From Chthoniobacterales bacterium (GTDB lineage Bacteria > Verrucomicrobiota > Verrucomicrobiia > Chthoniobacterales > UBA10450): a stretch of 8,979 nucleotides of DNA. The stretch spans positions 1 to 8,979 of the forward strand of contig JACCZO010000112.1 of assembly GCA_013695925.1 (NCBI GenBank). Direction: 5' to 3'. Made by a program: the position numbers and the translations under genes. Below the pieces are notes generated by a model. It was not told the DNA's origin. It worked only from the letters and a program-made list of their open reading frames with translations, and did no database searches. Of this stretch, positions 1-6,471 are shown in pieces; within the stretch, counting starts at the first letter, position 1, and each line of letters begins with the position of its first letter.

Positions 1-2277
1 CACACGATCACGCCCGCCTCCGCCCTGACCACCATCACCGACCCGGTGATCATCGACGGCTACACGCAGCCGGGGGCCAGTGCAAACACCAATTCGGTTG
101 AGTCCATGCTGGGCCTCAACATGGTACTGCAGATCGAGCTTGATGGAACCAGCGCCGGCAACGGGGCGGATGGGCTGCTATTGGCGAGCGGGAGCGGCGG
201 CAGCACAATCCGCGGACTGATCGTCAACCGTTTCGTAGGAAATGGAATTCACCTGTCTCAGTCAAACAACAGCTTTGTCGAAGGCAACCTCATCGGCACG
301 GATGCGAGCGGCACGGTGGCTCTACGCAATCCCGTTAATACAGGCGCTAACTCGGGTGTGCTCCTCGGATTAGATTCGGCCGGCTGCCGGATCGGCGGCA
401 CGACACCCGCCGCCCGCAATCTCGTTTCGGGCAACAACTCACATGGGGTCAACGGGGGTGACTTCGGCACATTAAATCAGGTGCTAGGTAACCTCATCGG
501 CACCGACATCACCGGCAACCAAGACCTGGGGAATGGGGGTAGCGGCGTGAGCCTTGGCGGTGGAAACCGTGACGGCAGCGGAACTGTCGTTGGCGGGACG
601 ACGGCCGGGGCGCGCAACATCATTTCGGGCAATGGCTCTGTTGGCGTAAGCCTCGCCCGCGAGAGTGGCCTCTTCATCCAAGGCAATTACATCGGCACGG
701 ACGTCACGGGCACGGTGGCGATCGGCAACGGAGGCGATGGCATCTCGTTATTCGAATCTGGAGGCGTCACGATTGGCGGGACGACGGCCCTGGCGGGCAA
801 TGTCATTTCCGGAAACGGAGGAACCGGCATTTCCGCCGGGGCACCGGTGGGGCAAGGCGTCTCGTCGGCCTTGGTATTGGGCAACTTCATTGGCACGCAA
901 GCCGATGGCATTAGCGCACTTGGCAACGGCTCACATGGCGTCGATGCCTTCATTTCCCAAGTTGGCGGAACGGCCCCCGGCGAGGGGAACGTGATCGCCT
1001 TCAACAGCGGGTTCGGGGTCAGCGCGGGCGAAATCAAGGGAAACTCCATCTTTGCCAATAGCTTGCAGGGTGTCTCCATTTCCGGCAGTAACAAACCCAT
1101 CCTGGGAAACTCTATCTTTGACAATGGCGGTCTCGGTATTGACCTCGGCAACGACGGCGTGACCCCGAACGATCTCGGCGACGCCGATATTGGGGCGAAC
1201 AATTTGCAGAACTTCCCGAGGATTACCGCTGTCTCCGTCGCGGGCGGCAACGTGGACGTTTCCGGATTCTTAAACAGCCGACCGAACACGACCTATCAGC
1301 TCGAGTTTTTTGCCAGCGATGCGGCCGACCCAAGCGGCTTTGGCGAAGGGCAGATCTTTCTCGGCTCGACCGACGTGACAACCGACGGCGTCGGCAACGT
1401 CGCCTTTTCCGACAGTTTTGCCTTCGCCGGCCCGGTCGGTGTCGTAACCGCCACCGCCACCGATCCAGACGGTAACACCTCGGAATTTTCGAAAGCTTTC
1501 GGAATTCGATTACAGAACATCTCCACCCGGCTCAAAGTGCTGACCGACGACAATGTTCTCATTGGCGGCTTCATCATCACGGGGGATGCTCCGAAGCAGG
1601 TCATCGTGCGGGCGATCGGTCCATCGTTAGGCACGGCCGGTCTCAGTGGGGCGTTGGAGGATCCCGTTCTCGAATTCCACGAGTTCGATGGCACGGTCGT
1701 GACGAACGACAACTGGAAAGATACGCAGCAGGCTGAGATCGAGGCGACTGGCCTCGCGCCGAGCGATGATCTCGAGTCGGCCGTTCTCGCCACCCTCGAA
1801 CCAGGCAATTACACCGCAATCCTAAGCGGAAAGTCCGGCGGAACAGGAGTCGCTCTAGTCGAGGTTTACGACCTCGATCTGGCCCTCGGGCCAATCCTGG
1901 CGAACATCAGTACACGTGGCTTCGTCGATACCGGGGATAACGTTATGATCGGCGGTTTCATCATCGGGCCGACCGCTACCGGGCTGACAGATGTGGTCAT
2001 TCGAGCGATCGGCCCGTCGTTAGGCGCTTTCGGCGTCGATGATCCCTTGCTCGATCCCGTCCTCGAACTACGCGACGCCAACGGCGCCCTCCTGACCGAA
2101 AACAACAACTGGAAAGACACGCAGGAAGCCGAGATTACGGCGACCGGTCTCATGCCGACCGACGACGCGGAATCGGCCATCCTGCAAACCCTGGCCCCGG
2201 GTGGTTACACTGCCATCGTGCGCGGAGCAGCCGACACCACCGGCGTCGGTTTGGTCGAGGTCTACCATTTGCAGTGA
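1..2277 (+). CDS. Secreted parallel beta-helix repeat protein with two C-terminal NISTR modules (5' partial)
   Basis: The reading frame is open from the first base and ends in TGA at 2275-2277, giving 758 visible codons. The gene begins upstream of the window: the first residues (HTITPASAL, then VIIDGYTQPGAS) are the middle of a typical beta-helix protein, and no start codon in the window is credible. Residues about 96-380 carry repeats of the form N-x-IGTD-x-TG, GNGG-x-GV, IGGTT-x-x-ARN-x-ISGN, predicted to stack as a right-handed parallel beta-helix. Residues about 380-500 (from GIDLGNDGVTPND to GNTSEFS) resemble the Ig-like linker that often follows such helices. Residues 506-625 and 635-758 are two copies of a module beginning NISTR and ending LVEVYDL or LVEVYHL. 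There is no transmembrane segment or LPxTG motif at the end. It is most likely an extracellular or surface protein with an adhesive or carbohydrate-related role; no enzymatic residues can be named. It converges on the RES toxin gene with a 16-base gap. Confidence 0.9.
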   Translation, partial: HTITPASALTTITDPVIIDGYTQPGASANTNSVESMLGLNMVLQIELDGTSAGNGADGLLLASGSGGSTIRGLIVNRFVGNGIHLSQSNNSFVEGNLIGTDASGTVALRNPVNTGANSGVLLGLDSAGCRIGGTTPAARNLVSGNNSHGVNGGDFGTLNQVLGNLIGTDITGNQDLGNGGSGVSLGGGNRDGSGTVVGGTTAGARNIISGNGSVGVSLARESGLFIQGNYIGTDVTGTVAIGNGGDGISLFESGGVTIGGTTALAGNVISGNGGTGISAGAPVGQGVSSALVLGNFIGTQADGISALGNGSHGVDAFISQVGGTAPGEGNVIAFNSGFGVSAGEIKGNSIFANSLQGVSISGSNKPILGNSIFDNGGLGIDLGNDGVTPNDLGDADIGANNLQNFPRITAVSVAGGNVDVSGFLNSRPNTTYQLEFFASDAADPSGFGEGQIFLGSTDVTTDGVGNVAFSDSFAFAGPVGVVTATATDPDGNTSEFSKAFGIRLQNISTRLKVLTDDNVLIGGFIITGDAPKQVIVRAIGPSLGTAGLSGALEDPVLEFHEFDGTVVTNDNWKDTQQAEIEATGLAPSDDLESAVLATLEPGNYTAILSGKSGGTGVALVEVYDLDLALGPILANISTRGFVDTGDNVMIGGFIIGPTATGLTDVVIRAIGPSLGAFGVDDPLLDPVLELRDANGALLTENNNWKDTQEAEITATGLMPTDDAESAILQTLAPGGYTAIVRGAADTTGVGLVEVYHLQ
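286..1137 (+). repeat. Tandem beta-helix coding repeats, about 66 codons per unit
   Basis: The NxIGTD-type motif recurs with its first codon at 286, 490, 685 and 883, so units are 204, 195 and 198 bases apart. Each unit contains an IGGTT or VGGTA segment followed by ARN-x-ISGN or a degraded form. A fifth unit is degenerate (GNSIFANS, GNSIFDNGG near 1042-1130). The period is several helix coils long rather than the single coil of about 22-24 residues, so the protein grew by duplicating multi-coil blocks. The DNA copies are diverged. Confidence 0.75.
1516..1875 (+). repeat. C-terminal NISTR module, copy 1 of the beta-helix protein
   Basis: This segment encodes about 120 residues, from NISTR through IGGFIITG, VRAIGPSL, NDNWKDTQ, ATGLAP, ESA, LEPGNYTAI and TGVALVEVYDL. 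The same ordered landmarks occur in the segments at 1903-2274, 3330-3695 and 3726-4091. The module is predicted to be a beta-sandwich domain. I know of it, from memory, as a recurring C-terminal element of large secreted proteins of Verrucomicrobiota, but I cannot give an experimentally known function. Confidence 0.75.
1903..2274 (+). repeat. C-terminal NISTR module, copy 2 of the beta-helix protein
   Basis: This is the second tandem copy, separated from the first by a nine-residue linker (DLALGPILA). It has NISTR, IGGFIIG, IRAIGPSL, NNNWKDTQ, ATGLMP, ESAI, LAPGGYTAIV and TGVGLVEVYHL, and it forms the extreme C-terminus. It is slightly longer than copy 1 because of small insertions before the RAIGPSL segment and before NWKDTQ. 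Confidence 0.75.
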
Positions 2278-2293
2278 TCCGCTTCCCTTTTAC

Positions 2294-2752
2294 CTAACGA
2301 CCCACCAGCCGGTTATCGAAAGCAAACTCGACCGGTTTATGCCGGTGCAATTGACGGAACTTCGGATGAGCGGGGTTGAGCAGAAAATTTCTCTCGGAAG
2401 GGAGAATCACACTCGGGACGGCGAGAACGAGCGACCGCTGATGATGGATCCATTGATCGCCGAGGTGCATCGTCGCAGGGCCGGGCGGCGAGGCGCGCCA
2501 GTCGGGCGGCAGCTTTTTTGGGGAAAGCGTTTCCATTTGTGCGTCGTCCCACTCCACGAAATAGGCCAGGTATTTCTCGTGCGGGAGGAGCGGTTGCAGG
2601 TGCACGAAAATCTCCAGGGCGGCGAGGGATTGATGTTCGCTCAGATAAACCACCGCCACCCCGGGCGAGTTCCAGCGACCGCCAAAACGCCGTGCTCCTT
2701 CGCCCGAAAATGCTTCCCGACCGGGCTTATCGATCCGCCAGCCGGATAGCAT
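2294..2752 (-). CDS. RES-domain toxin of a type II toxin-antitoxin pair
   Basis: This encodes 152 residues from ATG at 2752 to TAG at 2294-2296, about the usual length of a stand-alone RES protein. Family hallmarks are GEGARRFGGRWN (residues 17-28, with R21 and R26), VVYLSEHQSLAALE (34-47, with Y36 and E47), VPSVILPSERN (112-122, with S114) and LLNPAHP (124-130). Characterised RES toxins (MbcT, ParT and relatives) deplete NAD+ or ADP-ribosylate targets in the cytoplasm using conserved Arg, Tyr, Glu and Ser residues; activity here is inferred. The ATG overlaps the antitoxin stop codon as TGATG, so translation is probably coupled, and no Shine-Dalgarno sequence is visible. The frame stays open upstream to 2875, but that extension is an Arg/Pro-rich translation of antitoxin DNA. 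The nearest alternative would be a non-toxic RES homologue. Confidence 0.92.
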   Translation of the reverse strand: MLSGWRIDKPGREAFSGEGARRFGGRWNSPGVAVVYLSEHQSLAALEIFVHLQPLLPHEKYLAYFVEWDDAQMETLSPKKLPPDWRASPPGPATMHLGDQWIHHQRSLVLAVPSVILPSERNFLLNPAHPKFRQLHRHKPVEFAFDNRLVGR

Positions 2753-3195
2753 CAGGAATAAACGCCGTAGTCGATCCGGCCGAGGAGATTTTCCACTTCG
2801 CGCGCGCCGGTCTCGGTCTGGGCGTAGTCGAGCGGGACCGCGCCGCCGAGTCCGCGCTGCGGCGCCTTCAGCCACTGGCGCGCTTCCTCGATCCCGCCGA
2901 AGAGCTGGACCGCCTGACCAAGAAGCCGCGCGAAACGGAGCACCTTATCCGACTCATTACTCGTCAGGCGACCGCTCGCTTTGCGGCGGTGCAGGGTGGC
3001 GCGGGCCAGGCCGAGTTGGCTGGCGAGGCGATCGAGCGGCAGATCGAGTTGCTCGCGGAGCGATTCCAGCTCGGCAAAGTCGAGCCCCTCCTGCACGACC
3101 TGAATCACCGTGGCCGGCGAAGGATTCGGTTTTTTGGTCGCGATATGCAATGCGACCAATCCCTGCCCAATTGAACTGGCCTTCGCTCGTTTCAT
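2752..3195 (-). CDS. Xre/MbcA/ParS-type antitoxin, partner of the RES toxin
   Basis: This encodes 147 residues from ATG at 3195 to TGA at 2752-2754. Residues about 38-75 form a helix-turn-helix-like stretch (LDLPLDRLASQLGLARATLHRR). Residues about 96-147 are the toxin-binding domain typical of MbcA/ParS antitoxins, ending in the hallmark GAREVENLLGRIDYGVYS, whose tail normally blocks the RES active site. The basic N-terminus (MKRAKASS) is probably flexible. A TTG at 3204 would add three residues; I prefer the ATG because it is a stronger start, although neither has a Shine-Dalgarno sequence. It is the first gene of the operon and probably represses its own promoter, since a 14-base palindrome covers the start codon. 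Length, gene order and 1-base overlap all match the xre-res arrangement. Confidence 0.92.
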   Translation of the reverse strand: MKRAKASSIGQGLVALHIATKKPNPSPATVIQVVQEGLDFAELESLREQLDLPLDRLASQLGLARATLHRRKASGRLTSNESDKVLRFARLLGQAVQLFGGIEEARQWLKAPQRGLGGAVPLDYAQTETGAREVENLLGRIDYGVYS

Positions 3196-3202
3196 ATGAA
3201 AC
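3189..3202. promoter_or_regulatory. Perfect 14-base palindrome over the antitoxin start, candidate operator
   Basis: GTTTCATATGAAAC is identical to its reverse complement. It contains the antitoxin ATG (3195-3193) at its centre and lies just downstream of the proposed -10 element. AT-rich palindromes at this position are typical binding sites of helix-turn-helix antitoxins that repress their own operon. Binding by this protein is inferred, and the CATATG core could be chance. Confidence 0.4.
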
Positions 3203-3231
3203 AAATTACCGTATCAGATGGAACAACGCAA
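3203..3231 (-). promoter_or_regulatory. Possible promoter of the antitoxin-toxin operon
   Basis: On the minus strand TTGCGT (3226-3231) and TAATTT (3203-3208) are separated by exactly 17 bases. Each hexamer matches only three positions of the sigma-70 consensus, so this is a weak call. Transcription would begin at or just before the antitoxin ATG, giving a leaderless or nearly leaderless message, which fits the missing Shine-Dalgarno sequence. The gap of 131 bases to the upstream gene on the same strand is large enough for a separate promoter. Confidence 0.3.
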
Positions 3232-3326
3232 CCTGAGGGACTCGGCGACCGGTCGACGGGGTTTCATCGACGAGAACTTTTTCCGAATGATCGGCCCTGC
3301 CGCTCTCTTCGCCTAACGAAACGCTC

Positions 3327-6155
3327 TCAGCGGAGGTCGTAGAACTCAACCAGACCCACGCCTGTCGCACCGTCGCCGCCGCGGACGATGGCCGTGTAGG
3401 GCCCGGGCGCAAGGGTCGCCAGAAGTGCCGCCTCCTTGTCGTTAGTCGGAGCCAGACCGGCGTCCGTCAGTTCGGTTTCCTGCGTTTCTTTCCAATCGTC
3501 GTTCGCGGCGATAATTGCGCCGGACTGATCATGCAACTCGATCGTCGGGTCACCCAGCGGAGCGGCGATCTCGAATGCCGAAAGAGAAGGACCGAGCGCC
3601 CGGAGCACGACCGGGGCGCTCTCCGGTCCGCTCAGGATGAGGCCGGCGATTAAAACGTCGTCGCCAATTTGCACCGACCCGCGGGTGCTGATGTTTTGCA
3701 ATCTTGAATCGGACGCCGGCAAAGCATCGTAAACCTCGACCAAGGCGATGCCGGTCTCGCCGCCGCTGCCCTGGACGACCGCGGTGTAGGCCCCCGGCGC
3801 GAGCGTGACGGCGATCGCCGATTCCTGTTCGTTCGATGGGGCCAACCCGCTGGCGATGATTTCGGTCTCTTGAGAGTCACGCCAGTTATCATTCTCCACG
3901 ATCAGTTGCCCAGCAGAGTCGCGCAGCTCCAAGCGCGGGTTGGAAATGACTCCGGGTAAAGGAGCTCCATCAACCTGCAAGGAGGGACCGATCGCGCGGA
4001 TGATGACGCTCTTTTCGGCGGCGCCAGTGACGATGAAACCGCCGATCTCAACTGCGTCCCCGGTTCCGACCGACGCGCGAGTGGAAATGTTCGCTACCTT
4101 TTCGGGTGCGACGCCGTTGAGCCGCACGATGCCATTAACGGCCACTCCGTTGACCTGAGAGAAATTCCCGGCCGCAATGATCTGGCCATCCACCTGCAGC
4201 AGCAATTGACTGATCGCTGCATCCGCAGCAAAGACCGGGGCAAACCTGGAATCGACACTGCCATCGCTGTGCAGACGCGCGACGGTGTTGGTTCCGAGGT
4301 AAACGCCGTCCCGCTCGACCGCGGCGTGGACGGCGGCAAACATGCTGTCAAAGCCCTGGTCGACGCTGCCGTCGGGATTGACTCGGGTCAGGAAAGTGAA
4401 GAGGCCGAAGTTCGTGATCAACACTTTACCATCCGGCTGCAGGGCCACGAGCGAGTTGAAATGTCCGTTGCTAAAATCAAAACTCTCATCGAGCGCGCCG
4501 TCACTCTCCAGACGCACCGGACCGATCCCCGGGATGCCATGGATCGATGAAAAGTTGCCGTTGATAAGAATTTTGCCATCGGGCTGAAGCAGGATTTGGC
4601 TGACTCCCCGGCCCGCGTCCAGACCGGGATCAAAGCTGGAATCCGACGAGCCATCGGGATTCAGGCGGACGAACGCCTCGCCCTCGCCCACGAGCAGCTT
4701 TCCGTCGGGTTGCAGCGCGATCGCCTGCACGCCGGCGAAATTCGGCACGGTGTAGGAAAACGAAGGATCAATCTCCCCCGTTTTCAGGAGCCTGAAAATA
4801 TCGCTGTGGATCCCGACCACAATCTTCCCATCGTCCTGCACCGCCAAAACTCCGGGATTGTCAAAGGCAAGGTCTCCGGCATCAAAATCAGGATCCAGTG
4901 TGCCGTCGTGGTTCAAGCGCGCCAGCTTGTTCCGCGGCAGGGTATCGATATGAGTGAAGGCGCCGCTCACGATAATCCCGCCGTCGGGCAACAGCTGCGC
5001 GTGCTCGATTGATCCATCAGTTATGATCGTTAGGCCGGGTTCCACATCAAATGAAGGATCGATCTGTCCATTTTCCAGCAGCCGTGCCACGCCAGAGCTT
5101 CCCCCGACCACAATCAGTTTCTGGTCCGGCTGCTCCACCACTGTGGACGCACAGTAGCCAGGCTCGACGCTCGGTTGGAAGGTGGAGTCTGTCGTGCCAT
5201 CGGGATTGAGGCGCTGAAACCCCATGACGTTCCCGTTGACGCATAAGTAGGTGCGATCACTGGCGTCGAGGGCGATCGCAAAGCCGGGCTGACGCAGGAA
5301 CGATGGATCGATCGAGCCATCGCTCTCCAGCCGAACCGTCTCGAAGATTTCGTTAAAGAAAACGTCCTGGGAGACGATGATTTTCCCATCGCTCCGAAGC
5401 AGGAGCGCTCCTACCTTGGTCAGATCGGAATCAAAACTTGGATCAATCGACCCGTCACTCTCCAGACGAACCGCGCGCGGCTCGTGGCCTCCAGTGGTGG
5501 CGAGAATTTTCCCATCCTCTTGCAGCGCGATCGGCCCGCCTCCCGCGACCGGCACAAAGGTCGTATCGAGCGTGCCATCCGCGTTCAGCCGCGCGAGCGA
5601 AGGACGGGCGACTCCATTGACGGTCGCAAAGACTCCGCTGATCAACAGCTTTCCATCCGGCTGCACGATCGCGCGATTCACGATCGGCGCAGCGCCCGGG
5701 TCGGCCCACTCGAGTATGGGATTGAACGCGGAATCGAGCGTCCCGTTGGTGTTCAGCCGCAGCAAAGAATGATGGGCTCCGTCCGCGGTGTCGAAACTTC
5801 CGCCAACAATAATTTTGCCGTCCGCCTGGAGAGAGAGCGGCTTGGTGTAGTAGCCGTTCTCGATTTCGACGCCGGAAGAATCGAAAGTGGTGTCAACCGA
5901 TCCGTCGGGATTGAATCGGACGACCGCGCCGCTCCGAGCGAGCCCGATCCCGTTAAACATGCCGCCGGCGACAATCTTGCCGTCACTTTGCAGGACCGCG
6001 CCGTAACCAGCCCCGGGAGAAATCTGCAGTGGACCCCGGCCGGCGTTGAAGGTGGAATCGATGCTACCGGGCGGCAGGGCCGCGAGCGCCGAGCCCGCCA
6101 GGAAAATCGTGAGAGCTGGAAGCCGCGCTGCCTTTATCCAATGCCGGGGGCGCAT
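3327..6155 (-). CDS. Secreted delta-60 repeat beta-propeller protein with two C-terminal NISTR modules
   Basis: This encodes 942 residues from ATG at 6155 to TGA at 3327-3329. Residues 1-25 form a signal peptide: a basic start (MRPRHWIK), a hydrophobic core (LPALTIFLAG) and cleavage probably after SALA. Residues 30 to about 685 hold roughly 14 delta-60 (DUF5122-type) repeats, each with QPDGKI-x-x-GG, RLN-x-DG and a DG-x-x-D-x-x-F ending such as DGSVDTTF, DGTLDTTF or DGSIDPSF. These usually fold as beta-propeller blades. Residues 689-810 and 821-942 are two NISTR modules like those of the beta-helix protein. There is no membrane anchor. The likely location is the cell surface or exterior; ligand and function are unknown. 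No Shine-Dalgarno sequence precedes the ATG. The start is supported by the signal peptide beginning at once. The gene lies alone between a kbl remnant and the toxin-antitoxin operon, on the same strand as both. Confidence 0.93.
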   Translation of the reverse strand: MRPRHWIKAARLPALTIFLAGSALAALPPGSIDSTFNAGRGPLQISPGAGYGAVLQSDGKIVAGGMFNGIGLARSGAVVRFNPDGSVDTTFDSSGVEIENGYYTKPLSLQADGKIIVGGSFDTADGAHHSLLRLNTNGTLDSAFNPILEWADPGAAPIVNRAIVQPDGKLLISGVFATVNGVARPSLARLNADGTLDTTFVPVAGGGPIALQEDGKILATTGGHEPRAVRLESDGSIDPSFDSDLTKVGALLLRSDGKIIVSQDVFFNEIFETVRLESDGSIDPSFLRQPGFAIALDASDRTYLCVNGNVMGFQRLNPDGTTDSTFQPSVEPGYCASTVVEQPDQKLIVVGGSSGVARLLENGQIDPSFDVEPGLTIITDGSIEHAQLLPDGGIIVSGAFTHIDTLPRNKLARLNHDGTLDPDFDAGDLAFDNPGVLAVQDDGKIVVGIHSDIFRLLKTGEIDPSFSYTVPNFAGVQAIALQPDGKLLVGEGEAFVRLNPDGSSDSSFDPGLDAGRGVSQILLQPDGKILINGNFSSIHGIPGIGPVRLESDGALDESFDFSNGHFNSLVALQPDGKVLITNFGLFTFLTRVNPDGSVDQGFDSMFAAVHAAVERDGVYLGTNTVARLHSDGSVDSRFAPVFAADAAISQLLLQVDGQIIAAGNFSQVNGVAVNGIVRLNGVAPEKVANISTRASVGTGDAVEIGGFIVTGAAEKSVIIRAIGPSLQVDGAPLPGVISNPRLELRDSAGQLIVENDNWRDSQETEIIASGLAPSNEQESAIAVTLAPGAYTAVVQGSGGETGIALVEVYDALPASDSRLQNISTRGSVQIGDDVLIAGLILSGPESAPVVLRALGPSLSAFEIAAPLGDPTIELHDQSGAIIAANDDWKETQETELTDAGLAPTNDKEAALLATLAPGPYTAIVRGGDGATGVGLVEFYDLR
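3330..3695 (-). repeat. C-terminal NISTR module, copy B of the delta-60 protein
   Basis: Residues 821-942 form the extreme C-terminus: NISTRGSV, IAGLILSG, LRALGPSL, NDDWKETQ, DAGLAP, LLATLAPGPYTAIV and TGVGLVEFYDLR. It is more diverged than the other three copies (IAGLIL in place of IGGFII). It follows copy A after a ten-residue linker. Confidence 0.75.
3726..4091 (-). repeat. C-terminal NISTR module, copy A of the delta-60 protein
   Basis: Residues 689-810 of the delta-60 protein run through NISTRASV, IGGFIVTG, IRAIGPSL, NDNWRDSQ, ASGLAP, ESAIAVTLAPGAYTAVV and TGIALVEVYD. Landmark order and spacing match the two modules of the beta-helix protein on the opposite strand. Confidence 0.75.
4098..6068 (-). 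repeat. Delta-60 repeat array, about 14 units
   Basis: Counting the unit ending [DNT]G-x-x-D-x-x-F along the protein gives 13 internal examples plus an initial GSIDSTF. Spacing is irregular (about 35-65 residues). Some units are degenerate: one reads LDASDRTYLCVNGN where QPDGKI would be expected, another VERDGVYLGTN. Fourteen blades would suit two seven-bladed propellers, but that is speculation. The DNA copies are too diverged for a short exact repeat. Confidence 0.8.
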
Positions 6156-6236
6156 AATGGCGATCGTAAGGAGGGTCGCGCCGAGATGTCAATCCGTCTT
6201 TCACGGGGCGCGCCGACCAAGTCGCCGCGGCGGCCG

Positions 6237-6464
6237 CTACCCGGCCAATTCTGCGTTCGTGGCGGCGAAGGCTTCGACTGCCTGCGAGAGTTCGGCGCGA
6301 CTGTGCGCGGCGGAGACCTGCGTCTGCACCCGGGCGGTGCCGTGCGGTACGACCGGATAGAAGAAGCCCACCACGTAAACTCCTTTTTCGAGCATGCGGG
6401 CGGCGAACTTTTGCGAAAGCGCGGCGTCGCCCAGCATGATCGGCACAATCGGATGCGTTCCAGG
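6237..6464 (-). pseudogene. Orphan 3' fragment of kbl (second copy of the last 75 codons)
   Basis: This frame encodes the Kbl C-terminus from PGTHPIV and VPIMLGDAALSQKFA through VGFFYPVVPHGTARVQTQ to a TAG stop at 6237-6239. It corresponds without gaps to residues 320-394 plus the stop of the intact Kbl at 7596-8780 (constant offset 1359 bases). My hand count gives about 32 differences in 228 bases. Twenty-nine codons differ, 23 of them synonymously, and the six replacements are mostly near the C-terminus. The fragment has no plausible start (the first possible one is an internal GTG at 6446) and lacks the PLP-lysine domain, so it cannot be an active enzyme. Similarity ends 7 bases after the upstream nucleotidyltransferase stop codon. 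It is best read as the tail of a diverged kbl left behind by insertion or recombination. Confidence 0.9.
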
Positions 6465-6471
6465 TGTGAGT

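Noticed and set aside
687..1808. Minus-strand open frames of 200 and 170 codons opposite the beta-helix gene
   Set aside because: Both are antisense images of the repetitive beta-helix/NISTR coding sequence, rich in Pro/Ser/Arg, with no recognisable domain.
2753..2875. Longer N-terminus for the RES toxin (193 residues)
   Set aside because: The extra 41 residues are Arg/Pro-rich translation of antitoxin DNA. The ATG in the TGATG overlap gives the normal RES length.
2201..3174. Two overlapping plus-strand open frames across the toxin-antitoxin operon
   Set aside because: They are antisense to two recognised proteins (RES and MbcA/ParS-like) whose length, order and overlap are as expected.
3279..3299. 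CCGA-ATGA-TCGG next to a T5 run as a terminator between the delta-60 gene and the antitoxin
   Set aside because: The stem is only four bases, and the run is on the wrong side for either strand (A-run after the stem on the minus strand).
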